Origin: Hexactinellida sp. DTS-2022 | Lineage: Eukaryota; Porifera; Hexactinellida | NCBI GenBank assembly: GCA_028753945.1 | Contig: JAPNXP010000003.1 | Coordinates: 124,001-188,000, forward strand | Direction: 5' to 3' | DNA length: 64,000 nt | Part shown: positions 1 to 10,682 of the stretch, one piece after another | Position numbering within the stretch: the first letter of the stretch is position 1 | Layout of the letters: every line of letters starts with the position of its first letter | Program-made: the position numbers and the translations under genes | The notes under the pieces: model-generated | What the model was told of the DNA's origin: nothing | Database searches by the model: none | What the model saw: only the letters and a program-made list of their open reading frames with translations

Positions 1-200
1 GTGTCTAAAAGCGGGACAATTCACAAAATCTTTGCCAAAAAGCGTGACGTCCCACCAAAAGCGGGACGGTTGGCAAGTATACTTATACATTATAGGTATA
101 GCAAATAATTATCACGACAAATAGCTCACCATATTATGCTACCTATCCGCAAATAATATATTTAAATATGCCTAACTTTAACTGTTGTCGTGGTTTTATT

Positions 201-670
201 AATATTACCATATATGGAAAGGTGTGAAAACGGCATAACTCACATTCCACAAATATTTTCGATAATCCAATATGTCCGTTGTACTCCCAAAATATGACTT
301 CCTATACGACAATAATACATTTCAAATGTCTAAAGCTAACTGATCTCGAGATTTTAACAATATTACCATATATGGAAAGGTGTGAAAACGGCATAACTCA
401 CATTCCACAAATATTTTCGATAATCCAATATGTCCGTTGTACTCCCAAAATATGACTTCCTATACGACAATAATACATTTCAAATGTCTAAAGCTAACTG
501 ATCTCGAGATTTTAACAATATTACCATATATGGAAAGGTATGAAAACGGCATAACTCACATTCCACAAATATTTTCGATAATCCAATATGACCGTTGGAC
601 TCCTTAACTATGACTTCCTATACGACAATAATATATTTTATGTGTCTAACTTTAACCGATTACGAAATAC
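201..670. repeat. 158-bp tandem repeat, three units
   Basis: The phrase AATATTACCATATATGG recurs at 201, 359 and 517, giving an exact 158-bp period. The first two repeats are nearly identical and the last unit diverges at its end. There is no coding potential. The flanking 1-200 looks like a further, strongly diverged unit, and 671-868 shows nothing recognisable. Confidence 0.9.
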
Positions 671-879
671 CTAATGGACCCAAGTTCCAGGACCCGAGAA
701 TGAGCGCCTACAGTCCTTATTTAAAGGAGTCTATGGCTTAAACAGTATAATATTCTCAAGTTGTATAATAGGAAAGATTGTGTCCATAAAGATAGAGATT
801 CGTTTATGGAATTTATCAGCAGATCTTTATCGCAGCCATCCTGACAATTTTGATTTCACACATTATGTGGACATACCTA

Positions 880-990
880 ATTTCCGGAACGGAACGGTAT
901 GGAACGGTACCATTCCGGAAAATCAAAGTACCTAAATTACGGAACGGTACCATTCCGGGAAATCTAAGTACCTAAATTACGGAACGGAGT
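880..990. repeat. Left TIR array of element B (CCGGAACGGTACC units)
   Basis: About three 40-bp units contain a perfect or near-perfect palindrome (GGAACGGTACCATTCC) and the linker CAAAGTACCTAAATTACGG. They appear in inverted orientation at 4205-4455. Arrays of palindromes at transposon ends are plausible transposase-binding sites, which is an inference. Confidence 0.8.
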
Positions 991-1290
991 AGCCCCCCAA
1001 GGTATTGGTTATTATATACTTTAGAAACATTTGGTCTTGCATCCTGATATACTATTTTGTACTAAATGTGGTAAATTATGAAGATAAATTGAAACAAACT
1101 GGCGTAAGCGCGTTTAGGGAACCAGGGGCCGAAATAGCTAACCTATTGTGTTCTTGTGGTGCCCTAAATCACTAGCGATTTAGGGATCCCGCGTTTTGCA
1201 TAGAGTGAGTATATTGTTATAGTCTAATCAATCTTTAGTTGATCTATACCAGCTCAAGTACCTAAATTAACGAGCTATTAAAAATGTCAA

Positions 1291-1343
1291 TCCGCATGCG
1301 GACTAAGTGAATCCGCATGCGGAATAAGTAAATCCGCATGCGG
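1291..1343. repeat. Three CCGCATGCGG palindromes, about 20-bp period
   Basis: The decamer palindrome CCGCATGCGG occurs three times, separated by short ACTAAGTGAAT-like spacers. The array follows the sequence GAGCTATTAAAAATG at 1272. It resembles the end of element A (GAGGTATTAAAAAG followed by GGCGCATGCGCC repeats). This suggests the gene that follows began as a sister element whose ends diverged, nested in or forming element B. Confidence 0.75.
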
Positions 1344-1417
1344 AATTATTCATATATGTATGCATCATTGGCGGAGTACAATAATTTATACCTGTTATTG
1401 ACATTTTTAGAAATATT

Positions 1418-3845
1418 ATGGCGGGAAACAAAAACAGAGAGCTACAGTTAATTCCTCCCAAGAAACGGAGATGGAATGAATTGTATTGTGAAGTGACATC
1501 AATATGCGAATCAACAGACACACTAGAAATTACTCTAATACCAGGTTCTAACTTAGAATACAATGAAGAAGCAGTGTTCGAACATGGATTTCCTTCAGTT
1601 CATCAAACGATGGACCCTTGCGGAACTATTTTATTTCCAGATTCTAATTTAAATTACAACGAAGAAGCAGTGGTCGAACTTGGCATGTCTTTTGTTCACC
1701 AATATTGCCATCAATTATTAAAAAAATCACAGTTATGGTATTTAGAAGAAGCGAATATCTATATAATGCCCGACTATAAAATTAATGAAGGTTAGTGACA
1801 AAATAACTTATTTGCTTCAAACTGTCCTTATTAAATTCATCATATAAATTATGTTTGTTTTAGGTAGAGTTACTCTGAAGAATTCCATGGTAATCATCAA
1901 TAGTAACAAATTAATTTGCTTGGAATGTTCTTCAGTAACATGTACCCACTTTCAAGCCTATGAGTTATGTTTTCGGAATCATTGTAACGTGTTTTGCGCT
2001 GTGGTATCTTCTACAATTACAGAAACAAAGTATTATATACTGAACACAAGTACTATTGTATTGCAGAACAAAGAAAGTTTCCATATAATGAAATTTCTAG
2101 CAGGAAAATGGTTTTGTGACACTTGCACTAAGCTATGCAATCTGAAAAAAACACTAGAAAAGATACTAACATTACATCAAGAGGATTTGGAATGTATTTC
2201 AGTACCTAAAAACACTTTTGAATCCACGATATCTTCAAGCCCAATTCCTTTTTCATTTGATTCAATCCAATCACAAATATATACTGAGCAAGCGGTAAAT
2301 GGAATGAATTTACCTCATAACCTGATTCCAGAAGTTACTATATGTGAGAATGGATATCAGTATTCAATATTAAATCTTAAGTTAGAAAATATTGGAATCG
2401 TCCTTTATTTAGAAAATGATGTGCGCGAGCTGGCTCAATGCTAAGGTACTTATCTCATTATTATAACAACAACAATTATCTCTGATTTTTTTGTATATTC
2501 CTTTGTTTAGTGTACAGTTCATATTGTATTGGACCGTGTAAATGCAAATGTGGATATCAAGGAAAAGAGTTCTTACTTCTGAACTTAAATAACAAATATT
2601 TCATCCATTATGCTTTGCTGTATGAATATAGTGAATTAATGACTCATTCCAGGAACCCCCTATTTAGTTATCTGAAGTAAGTTCAATTCTATAATCACAC
2701 GGCCCAGGATATTCCATATTTTATACGAATATCTCTATTGTAGGGCAAAGAATGACAAACTAACTAGAACGGGTAATCCACACCAATACAAATATCACAT
2801 CATGCAGCACGCCTGGAAATCTTATCTACGATTAGTAGATATTGATTATGAAAACAATTTTTGTTGCATTAAATGCAAGGAATCTCCTTCAATAATCATT
2901 CTGGATGGCATAGCGATGGGGACAACAAATCTCTTGCCTCCAAAAGACGATAATATTGATGAATCTCAACAATATCCGCTTATTCCGATAGCAGAGCGAG
3001 TATATGTTGCTGATGTGAAAACTCGAAAATTATTACTAAGATTTATTGAGTCAGGGTTAAGTAGTTTAGATTTTGCAAATGCTCTAGAATCCGTGAAACC
3101 TGAATTCGCGAAATATATTGTATATTGTTCTGAACAACATGGTGTTATAAAAAAAGTTCACCGAAGTTTTCCACTTGTCCAAGAAGTAATCCAAGTGTTC
3201 TCTCGATGTGAATCAATCTTTGCTATTGTTCGGATTTCTGCAATTTCAGTGGTATAGCGCAAACTACTAGCCGAATTATCGAAACATAAGACTGGGAAGT
3301 TATCTGACTTACAATCTATGTATCCCAAAACAAAATTTCTTGAACTGCTTATAAATTCGTTACCCCCAGACATTGATATTCCGAATGATAAAATCACATT
3401 AAACGAAAATGTTGCTGAAGTTTTAATGAGTATTCTTAAACAAATACAAGTCTTAATTCGAAAACCAACCCGAAAAGTGTGTGAAGTGAATGTGTGTGAT
3501 GTTAAAGACTACTTCAACTGTTATCCAGCATTAAACAACAATTTCAAGTAAGTTTTATCAATCTATTTTAATTATATTACTTAATTATGTAATATCCTCC
3601 GATTTAACAGTGTATATTGATTGCTTCATTCTAGAATTCCTCAGTATCTCCAAGATCAACACGTTGAAAATCAGAAAAATTGCAAGAAACTTTATCCTAA
3701 GCATCAGAGATTTTCCCCTGGATTGCTTATGATGGCTTGTCAGCATAGAAAATGTTATGGCTTTGAAGTTATGAAATTAAGGGAGTCAACCGTCCTCATT
3801 TTCAATATATTGTTAAAAAACTATGACTTGCTCCAATAATAATAT
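1418..3845 (+). pseudogene. Truncated KDZ-type transposase (copy 1)
   Basis: Five exons can be joined by homology to the copy in element A: 1418-1790, 1864-2445, 2511-2676, 2744-3547 and 3635-3845, all with GT-AG introns. The product has an N-terminal region, Cys-pair clusters (including GPCKCKC), then CIKCKESPSIIILDGIAMG carrying the first likely catalytic Asp. It ends in YPKHQRFSPGLL. The reading is cut just before the second catalytic Asp motif (YDNACNLH in the other copy), and the final Glu region is absent. Two nonsense codons break it: TAA at 2442, where the paralog has a Lys codon, and TAG at 3255. There is also a frameshift near 3830. The ILDG and SPGLL motifs and Cys clusters are those of KDZ transposases and of the domesticated HMGXB3 protein. 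Confidence 0.82.
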
Positions 3846-4462
3846 AATATTTTTAAAGGGTATATGCGCGGGTCGTATGCGGGTGCCGCCGCCCCCCGCC
3901 CCCCCCGCCCAACAAAATATTCAGATCCTTTGACCCGCAACCCGCATTTATTAACCCGCCCCGCGCTGAGGTCTAGTCCATATCACTGGATTGATTCCTA
4001 CATTTAGCGATTTCGGACTAAGCGGGCCCTGAAACGCTAGTGATTTAGGGCCGGGGGTAAAGAAATAAAATAGGAATTTAAGACGGGAATGGAAGGTTGG
4101 AAATTGGAATCACTATTTTGGTTTACTCGGGGTCTCGGTAGGGTATCCACGGGATTGCACATATCTTTCGATCGATGGTTAACTGAAAGGTGGTATCTTT
4201 ATTCTGGAAATTAGGGATCAAAATTAACGGAATCGAAAATTCCGGAAAATAGGCATTTAAATTTCCGGAATAATTTTGTTCCGGAAATTAGGCATTTATA
4301 ATTTCCGGAATTGAATATTCTGTAAAATAGGCATTTGAATTTCCGGAATAATTTCGTTCCGGAAATTAGGTATTCATATTTTCCGGAACCGTTCCCCGCA
4401 ATTCCGTAATTTAGGTACTTTGATTTTCCGGAATGGTACCGTTCCGGAAATTAGGTATGTCC
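3846..4462. repeat. Right arm of element B
   Basis: This is gene-free. It begins with a GC-rich piece (ATGCGGGTGCCGCCGCC followed by C-runs), has a copy of the CTAGTGATTTAGGG palindrome near 4037, then ends (4205-4455) in inverted copies of the TTCCGGAAA/GGAACGG units of the left arm. Confidence 0.7.
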
Positions 4463-4519
4463 CATTATGTGTGTGGGCACTCTTTTGAAGTTTTTTCCTG
4501 AATTCATGAGGTATTAAAA

Positions 4520-4606
4520 AGTACTCAGAGCATGCGCCAACAGCACTTAGCGCATGCGCCATCTGCACTCAGAGCATGCGCCATTAGTACTCTGAGCATC
4601 TGCCAA
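4520..4606. repeat. Left subterminal GGCGCATGCGCC array of element A
   Basis: There are four units of about 21-22 bp of the form AGCATGCGCCAACAGCACTT. The core palindrome GGCGCATGCGCC or AGCATGCGCC alternates with GCACTTAG or GTACTCTG spacers. The array is the inverted counterpart of 12430-12560, so it forms part of the TIR. Confidence 0.88.
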
Positions 4607-4656
4607 ATAAATATGACGAAATAGGCTTATTCGGTCAATAAATTTACCACGAAACG

Positions 4657-7618
4657 ATGCCACGAATAACCAAGGGAAATGCACGTAAGATGTTGTTTAG
4701 CACGATAGAAAACTTTCAAAAGGTAACCGGAGAACGAATTGCTTGTGTTTTTACTTGGAATGGTTCTCTCTCAGTTATGGGGAACGAGAAATTCAAATCT
4801 TTTAATTCTGAAAACAAAGATAATATTTGGAAATTATTGTCTCATCAGCCTCAATCAGAACTTATAGTTTCAAAACCAGATCATGATCATGAATTGATCA
4901 ATTTACTTGACAAAGACATATTATGTCATAATGTCGCAACATTGAGGCGAATGGTTGTATTTGGAATCCACCAAACTATAGGTAAGTATCATTATATGTA
5001 TATAGTATATTATTATCACTGTTAACAGAGCACGCCAACATTTATTGGTGCGGCATAGTGACGCCATCATATTTATTATTAACAGCCATGAATCTTTTGT
5101 ACTTTATACGCTCTTTACTCTGTGTTTTAAGTTACTCAATTAAGGGATGTTAAAGTTTGTGAACAATGGCCGACAATATAAATTTCTAAGATTTCTTCAC
5201 AAATAAAACTTTTTATTAGTGGACACGATTCACCAGGATATATGCATACAAAATATGCAATATCAGTAGAAGTTGAGCTTTACTCCATTTTAGTTTCAAT
5301 ATGGGCGGTCGATTTAATACATTTTCTAAATAACTCCACGAATTATGCTGCTTTGGAGATAAGCTAATATAGAAGTAACATTTGTTTATCTTATAGCTGC
5401 CACATCATTGACATCAATCGACATTACTTAATTGCAAAGGTAGACTAATAGCAACCTAATTTTGTTCAATAATCATTTTTTTATGGGAAATACAAAAAAT
5501 ACAAAATACTAATGAAATTTAGTGTTATACAGTCTTTATTGAAACGCAGCAAGAGTGCTATTTGCTAAAGAATCTAATGGTAACAGGTTACAATTAAATT
5601 ATATTATAATGGTACCGAACAATTTGGCGGTGGCAGCAGCACCTATGCCACACCTGTCGCAGTTGTGTTTACCATTACCATTATGCCGCTCCTATAGTTG
5701 TCGGTGATTTAAATGTTGGCCCGATTATTTATGTGGTTCACCAAAATTATTGGTGCGGCCAAGGCCGCACCTGCCGCACCTGCTCCTACGGCCCTGTATT
5801 ATCTTTACTAAATTACTATAGGTGAATATTACAGATTCTATGGTAATGAGAGTATGAAACCTATATGGTGGGATGATGATATTCCTTTTAAGAATATGAA
5901 ACGATTTTCGAAAGAAAAACTACAAAAGTTATTAAAGTCATACAAAAGCTTCTTGACAGCACAAAATATTTCCAACCCCGCACATGACAACATCCAGGAT
6001 AGGTCACCCCTTCAGGCCTTCATCTAGCCCTAAGAGATCCGCGCACCCTAGGAAATGTTTATTTTACAATCGCGCACCCAAATAGACCAAAAATAGTATA
6101 TTTACCACAAAAAGACCAAATTTAGTATTAAAAATACTCTAGGTGCGCACAGCGCACCCAAATAATTCCAATTTCACGCACCCTTCCAGCATTTTCCTTA
6201 AAATCACGCACCCCTGGGTGCGCGCCGCGAACTCCGGGTGAAGGCCTGCACCCCTTGCATCGCCTGTCCATAAAATACATTATCCCACTTCTTCTCAAAT
6301 TTGTCCTCAGAGTTTCCCTGAGAACAACTTTAGCAACTATGCCAACTCGAATAAAAATCATGATGCTGTAAACTCACATAAAGAACTAAGTATTAGTGAT
6401 TTACTCTCTCAGGCTTTGGAAGATAATGACATAAGCGAAAGTTTTTCTAGCTCTTTTGAACTTATAGCAGAAATCCCACAAATAACTGTAGAAGATAATT
6501 CTATCTCGAAAGAATATTTACCCGGATGGCAAACTGAGCACCCTTTTAAAATAGAATCTCTTGCCGAGAAAATTTCCACACTGATTATGCCACTACCAAC
6601 TGTGATTTCAAAGGTGTTGTGTGAGGAACTACGCTCTCATTGTTTACTTGAATTATCGACTTCTGATACATTTCTGACTGGGAATACAATAAATGCTTTT
6701 TGTGTAAGTTAATTACCCAATTTTTGTATTTAAGATATTCTTAATACGATCTGTAATTATAAAAAAATTGTTAGAAATTAAATAGACGTACATTCTCGTA
6801 AAGATTAGTTCAGAGTTCACATAATTTAGAACATATAAAAGGAGTGCCATCTTTGAAAGTGTCCGGTGTTAAGTGCTTGTTAATCATACTTGCTTCGTAG
6901 GAAATATTTAAGAACAATGTTCCAGGAATACTAGGACTGCATGATACCATTCTTTCAAAGGTAAGCTTATTTAACTTAAATCATACATAGTTACTTACTT
7001 GTACGTATAATAAATATAAAAACTTTTATATTTTAGAACAGGCAGTTTGTAAAAGCACCATTAGGAAGTTTCCAAATACATAATGACGGACACCTCCACT
7101 GGGTTGTTTCACAAATTACACTGGACAAAAAAGTTTTGCTACACGATTCAATGTTCACCGGAAAAACTTCATATGAATTAGATATACAGATATCCTCATT
7201 GTATGCTAACAGAGCTTCACAGCTCAAAGTTACTGCTGTCTCGCTACAACAGCAACGTGGAGGAGCAGATTGCGGTGTTTTCGCCTTAGCAGTCGCAACA
7301 ACACTGGCGTGTGGAAAAGACCCATGTTTGCAGCGCTGGCGGCAAAGTAACATGAGGTCCCATCTTAGTGATTGTTTTCGTACTGAGAGAGTCAAACTTT
7401 TCCCCAACATAGAAGGGCGTTTACGATCAAAGATAGTTGTGAATGAAGAATTTAGCCTCTCAATTTCTTTATTTTGCTATTGTAAATTGCCAGCATGCGC
7501 TTCTAGCCATATGGTAAAGTGTGAAAGTTGTTCGCGATGGTATCACAAGCCTTGTACTGGATTTCGTGACGTAAAGGAAAAGATCGACTCATTTTTTTGC
7601 AAATACTGTATCCCGTAG
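4657..7618 (+). CDS. Ulp1-like cysteine peptidase with C-terminal PHD finger
   Basis: The exons I infer are 4657-4981, 5822-6012 plus 6257-6703 (one exon split by a MITE), 6901-6960 and 7037-7618. All junctions are GT-AG and frame-consistent. The start is the first ATG after the TIR array. The N-terminal part is unrecognised. The last two exons hold a C48/Ulp1-type fold: PGILGLHDTIL, GHLHWVV (His), LLHDSM (Asp), then a Gln-containing stretch and GGADCGVFALA (Cys). After this comes a Cys/His cluster with KCESCSRWYHKPC, typical of a PHD finger. Ulp1-like peptidases cleave SUMO or ubiquitin-like tails, and such domains often accompany KDZ/Zisupton transposases, so a role in transposition or host evasion is inferred. 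The convergent partner is the transposase. The only visible lesion is the MITE at 6013-6248, which brings a stop codon. Confidence 0.82.
4982..5821. other. Intron 1 of the Ulp1/PHD gene
   Basis: This is an 840-bp intron with GTAAGT donor and ATAG acceptor. Its right part (5620-5800) is rich in TGCGGC/GCCGCACC motifs and ends TACGGCCCTG, and its left part has a similar GGTGCGGCA. A degraded MITE is likely, but I could not define both ends. Confidence 0.5.
6013..6248. mobile_element. hAT-like MITE in an exon of the Ulp1/PHD gene
   Basis: The TIRs are CAGGCCTTCA and TGAAGGCCTG, with an exact 8-bp TSD CACCCCTT at 6005-6012 and 6249-6256. The 236-bp interior is non-coding with repeated GCGCACCC motifs. 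Removing the MITE and one TSD copy leaves a continuous reading frame through the exon. The insertion therefore post-dates an intact gene. Confidence 0.9.
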
Positions 7619-8805
7619 TAGTATTTAGAGTTGATTCTATATAGTTTTAGTATCTCACTAAGTTCAAGTATGCTTGTGTTATTATATCTAAATAGTAATC
7701 AGGTAAACCGAATAGATAAAATAAAATAAATTAATACATATCTATGTTGTTCGAGGCTAAAAAATACCGTGTATTATAAAATACGTTTTCTATACGCATA
7801 TAAGAAATCTGTGTTGTTATTCTTCTCAAAGTTGAGAAGAGTTGTTCACAAATCTGGCTGTTGAGTTGATGCATTTCTTCTATATTCACAGAATTTAGTG
7901 AGTAGGAATGGCTGCAAGTATGATTTCTTTCATGAAAACGATCGATAAAAAATGCTGTATTTCGAAAGAGTTTTGGATCCCTATAATAGGAAATACTTAA
8001 TGAAGGGGTATTCAAATCTACCTATTATCGAAGGTTCTAGTTTATATAATAACATAATTATTAATAAAAACATACCTCATCATGCAAGTAGCGTGGAGAT
8101 TACAAGCATTGTCGTAAATAATAATCGAAGGTGGTTTCTTAAAATTCCTAAGGAGCATGTTAAAGACAGTTATAGTAGATTCTCTTTCGCGTAATATTTG
8201 AAATCCATAGCAGTATTTATGCTTGCAGGCCATAACTAATAATCCTGGTGAAAATCTTCGATGTTTAGGATATATTTTGGTACATGCCAAATAATCTTTT
8301 TCACACTTCTCATTGTAAGGTACCCTATAGAATACACATAGTGAATATGTTAATTTTTGGTAAAGTTAAAATGACATGTTCTTACATGTAATTATCAGTA
8401 AATGCAGGAAAAAAAGTTGAAATGTTCGTCGAACTTAGACTTCATTTCAACTAGCTTTCGGGTAGGGCTCTTTAGGAGTAAGTCCAACTTCCTTAGAATG
8501 TGATTAAGAAGTGAAATAGTAATGGGATGCAGTGAAGTCTGATCTTCAGAGTTATTTGTGTTAGGAATGGAGCTGAATAATAGTTTTAGACCATAAACTT
8601 TATTACAAATAAATAAAAAAATAATCTTGGTAATAGACTTTCCTTGTGATTAATCAACCACTAATCCCCCTTCTGTATCTGACAATAGAGAAAGTTGGAA
8701 CAATCCAGTTATTGGGTTGTGGCGAGATATTAACCCAATAACTTTGTTGACAATCGGATAATCTCCATTAATTCGAATGTGATTGTTTTGTTCAACCATA
8801 GAATA

Positions 8806-9708
8806 TCTATATTATTAAATCTCGATTGTTGTGTGTGTGTTTGTGTGTTTGTCCGGATTGTATTAAAGTGATGGGGGATAGAAACCGCATTTATATATGA
8901 GATATAAACTAACTGTCAAATGTTATAATTGGTAAACAAATGATATAATAGGTAAACAAGTATGCTGAACACTAATTTCGCATTTATAAATTTCTAATAT
9001 GAATATTTGTTGTTGTTTACACAATAAGGTAAACAAATTGACGAATATTCAAAATCAAGATAGAATTTAGCTCTCAACGGGTATTATAGGTAAACAAGTA
9101 TGCTGAACACGAATTTCGCATTTATAAATTTATAATATGATTATTAGTTGTTGTTGTTGTTTACACAAAATAGGTAAACAAATTAATGAAAATTCAAAAT
9201 CAACCTAGAAGTTAGCTTTCAACGGGTATTATAAGTAAACAAGTGTGCTGAACACGAATTTCGCATTTATAAATGTATAATATGAATATTTGTTGTTGTT
9301 GACACAAATAAGTAACAAATTAATGAAAATTCAAAATTAACCTAGAAGTTTGCTCTCAAACGGGTATTATAGGTAAACAATTATGCTGAACACGAATTTC
9401 GCATTTATAAATTTTATAATATGAATATTTGTTGTTGTTGTTTACACAAAATAGGTAAACAAATTAATGAAAATTCAAAATCAACCTAGAAGTTAGCTTT
9501 CAACGGGTATTATAGGTAAACAAGTGTGCTGAACACGAATTTCGCAATTATAAAATTTTAATATGAGTATTTGTTCTTGTTGTTGTTGTTGTTTACACAA
9601 ATAGGTAAACAAATTAATGAAAATTCAAAATCATAACGTGTGAGGAGTAAGTTAACTTGAGGTGCGTAGCACCGATCTGTCGCCAAGCGACCGAGACCGA
9701 AGGGTTCG
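8806..9708. mobile_element. Helitron-like non-autonomous element with 143-bp internal repeats
   Basis: It starts TCTATATTATTAAATCTCG after an A and ends in small GC hairpins (GGTGCGTAGCACC, GTCGCCAAGCGAC) followed by CGAGACCGAAGGGTTCG before a T. There is no TSD and no TIR. Internally GTATTATAGGTAAAC recurs at 9081, 9226, 9364 and 9507, a period of about 143 bp. Deleting exactly this segment rejoins the transposase reading frame (DYIQ to YSMVEQ), which fixes both boundaries. The same family recurs at 30197, 31393 and 42669. Rolling-circle origin is inferred from the A/T insertion and terminal hairpins. Confidence 0.75.
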
Positions 9709-10123
9709 TTGAATATAATCTGTTAACTCAGAGCTATTTAGAGTACGAACCATTTCATTAAATTGTTCCTTGTCTAGTCCGTTGTAAGAAAACTCTGATA
9801 ATAATTTTCTAACTCTAGGTTCTGCTATCAGGATACGTGTAGCCAATGGAACTAATGGTATATATTGATTCGGATCTATGCCAGAGAAAACGTCATAGAT
9901 CTCCCTTATAGTGCCCATTGTAATACCATCCAAAATGATTATTTCAGGGTTATCCTTACATGTAGGACATGTAAATGCAGATTTATAGTCGATACTAATC
10001 ATTCTCAAATAAGCATTCCATCCATGTTGGAATATGTGATAACGGAGTGTTTCTTTTCTTCCCATTCTTTGCAGCTTTTTGTTCTTGGCTCTAAACGATA
10101 TTAAAATGAATTATATATATATA

Positions 10124-10296
10124 CAGTGGTGTTCGCCTAATAGCAAGTCGCATTTTGCACGAAATTTCCTTGCTAATAAGCGAACTTGCTATTAGAGGAA
10201 CAAATTTAACATTAAATGCTCGCTTGGGGACAAAAAATAACTTGCTAATAGAGCAATATTGCTATTAGAGCAATTGCTATTATGCGAACACTACTG
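10124..10296. mobile_element. Tc1/mariner-type MITE (TA TSD)
   Basis: Near-perfect 23-bp TIRs begin CAGTGGTGTTCGCC and end GCGAACACTACTG. They are flanked by TA on both sides. It lies in an intron of the element A transposase. The interior repeats CTTGCTATTAGAG-like phrases and is non-coding. Confidence 0.82.
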
Positions 10297-10574
10297 TATA
10301 TATATATCAGGGCCGGCGGAAGCAGTTATAAAGTGGTCAGGCCATGGCCTGACCGACCTGACCGCTCTGATTTTCGATATAACGGCAGTTGACTGTATAA
10401 TATATCACATAGTTATATCAACTAAGTTAACTTAATTTAAGGGTTAAATATCTTTTCTTATTAAAATACAAGTACTACTTCAATAAATATAGAGACTTAT
10501 ACATTAGTAAATTCGAAAAGCGAAAACTAAACATATATTGTAATTCTTTATTCTGTAAATATAAATAAATGTTA

Positions 10575-10682
10575 CAGTTTATGGACGTACCTGGTGTTCC
10601 CCGTGCACACTGGTGTACCCGCGTGCACGCCAGGACTTTCTTCTGGTGTACACGCGGATACACTAGGCACGTCCATAAACTG
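10575..10682. mobile_element. Short palindromic MITE in a transposase intron
   Basis: Terminal inverted repeats CAGTTTATGGACGT and ACGTCCATAAACTG enclose GTGCACGC/GCGTGCAC-rich palindromic sequence. No clear TSD is visible. It sits directly downstream of the minus-strand splice donor at 10694. Confidence 0.65.

Larger units (their letters stand above)
869..4462. mobile_element. Element B: DNA transposon with 8-bp TSD and palindrome-rich TIRs
   Basis: The octamer CATTATGT stands at 861-868 and again at 4463-4470. Directly inside both copies is the inverted repeat starting GGACATACCTAATTTCCGGA. The TIRs continue as units built on the palindromic core GGAACGGTACCATTCC joined by the linker CAAAGTACCTAAATTACGG. 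An inner inverted pair around CTAAATCACTAGCG lies at about 1162 and 4030. The interior carries a truncated KDZ-type transposase gene (1418-3845). The 8-bp TSD is seen directly and is compatible with KDZ/Zisupton, hAT and others. Family assignment rests on the enclosed gene, which could instead belong to a nested element. Confidence 0.8.

Noticed and set aside
1291-1343. CRISPR-like array of short palindromic repeats
   Set aside because: Only three 10-bp units with non-unique short spacers, in a eukaryotic transposon end; no cas genes.
4374-4568. 64-codon minus-strand ORF across elements B and A
   Set aside because: It spans the TIR repeats of two different transposons and cannot be an ancestral gene.
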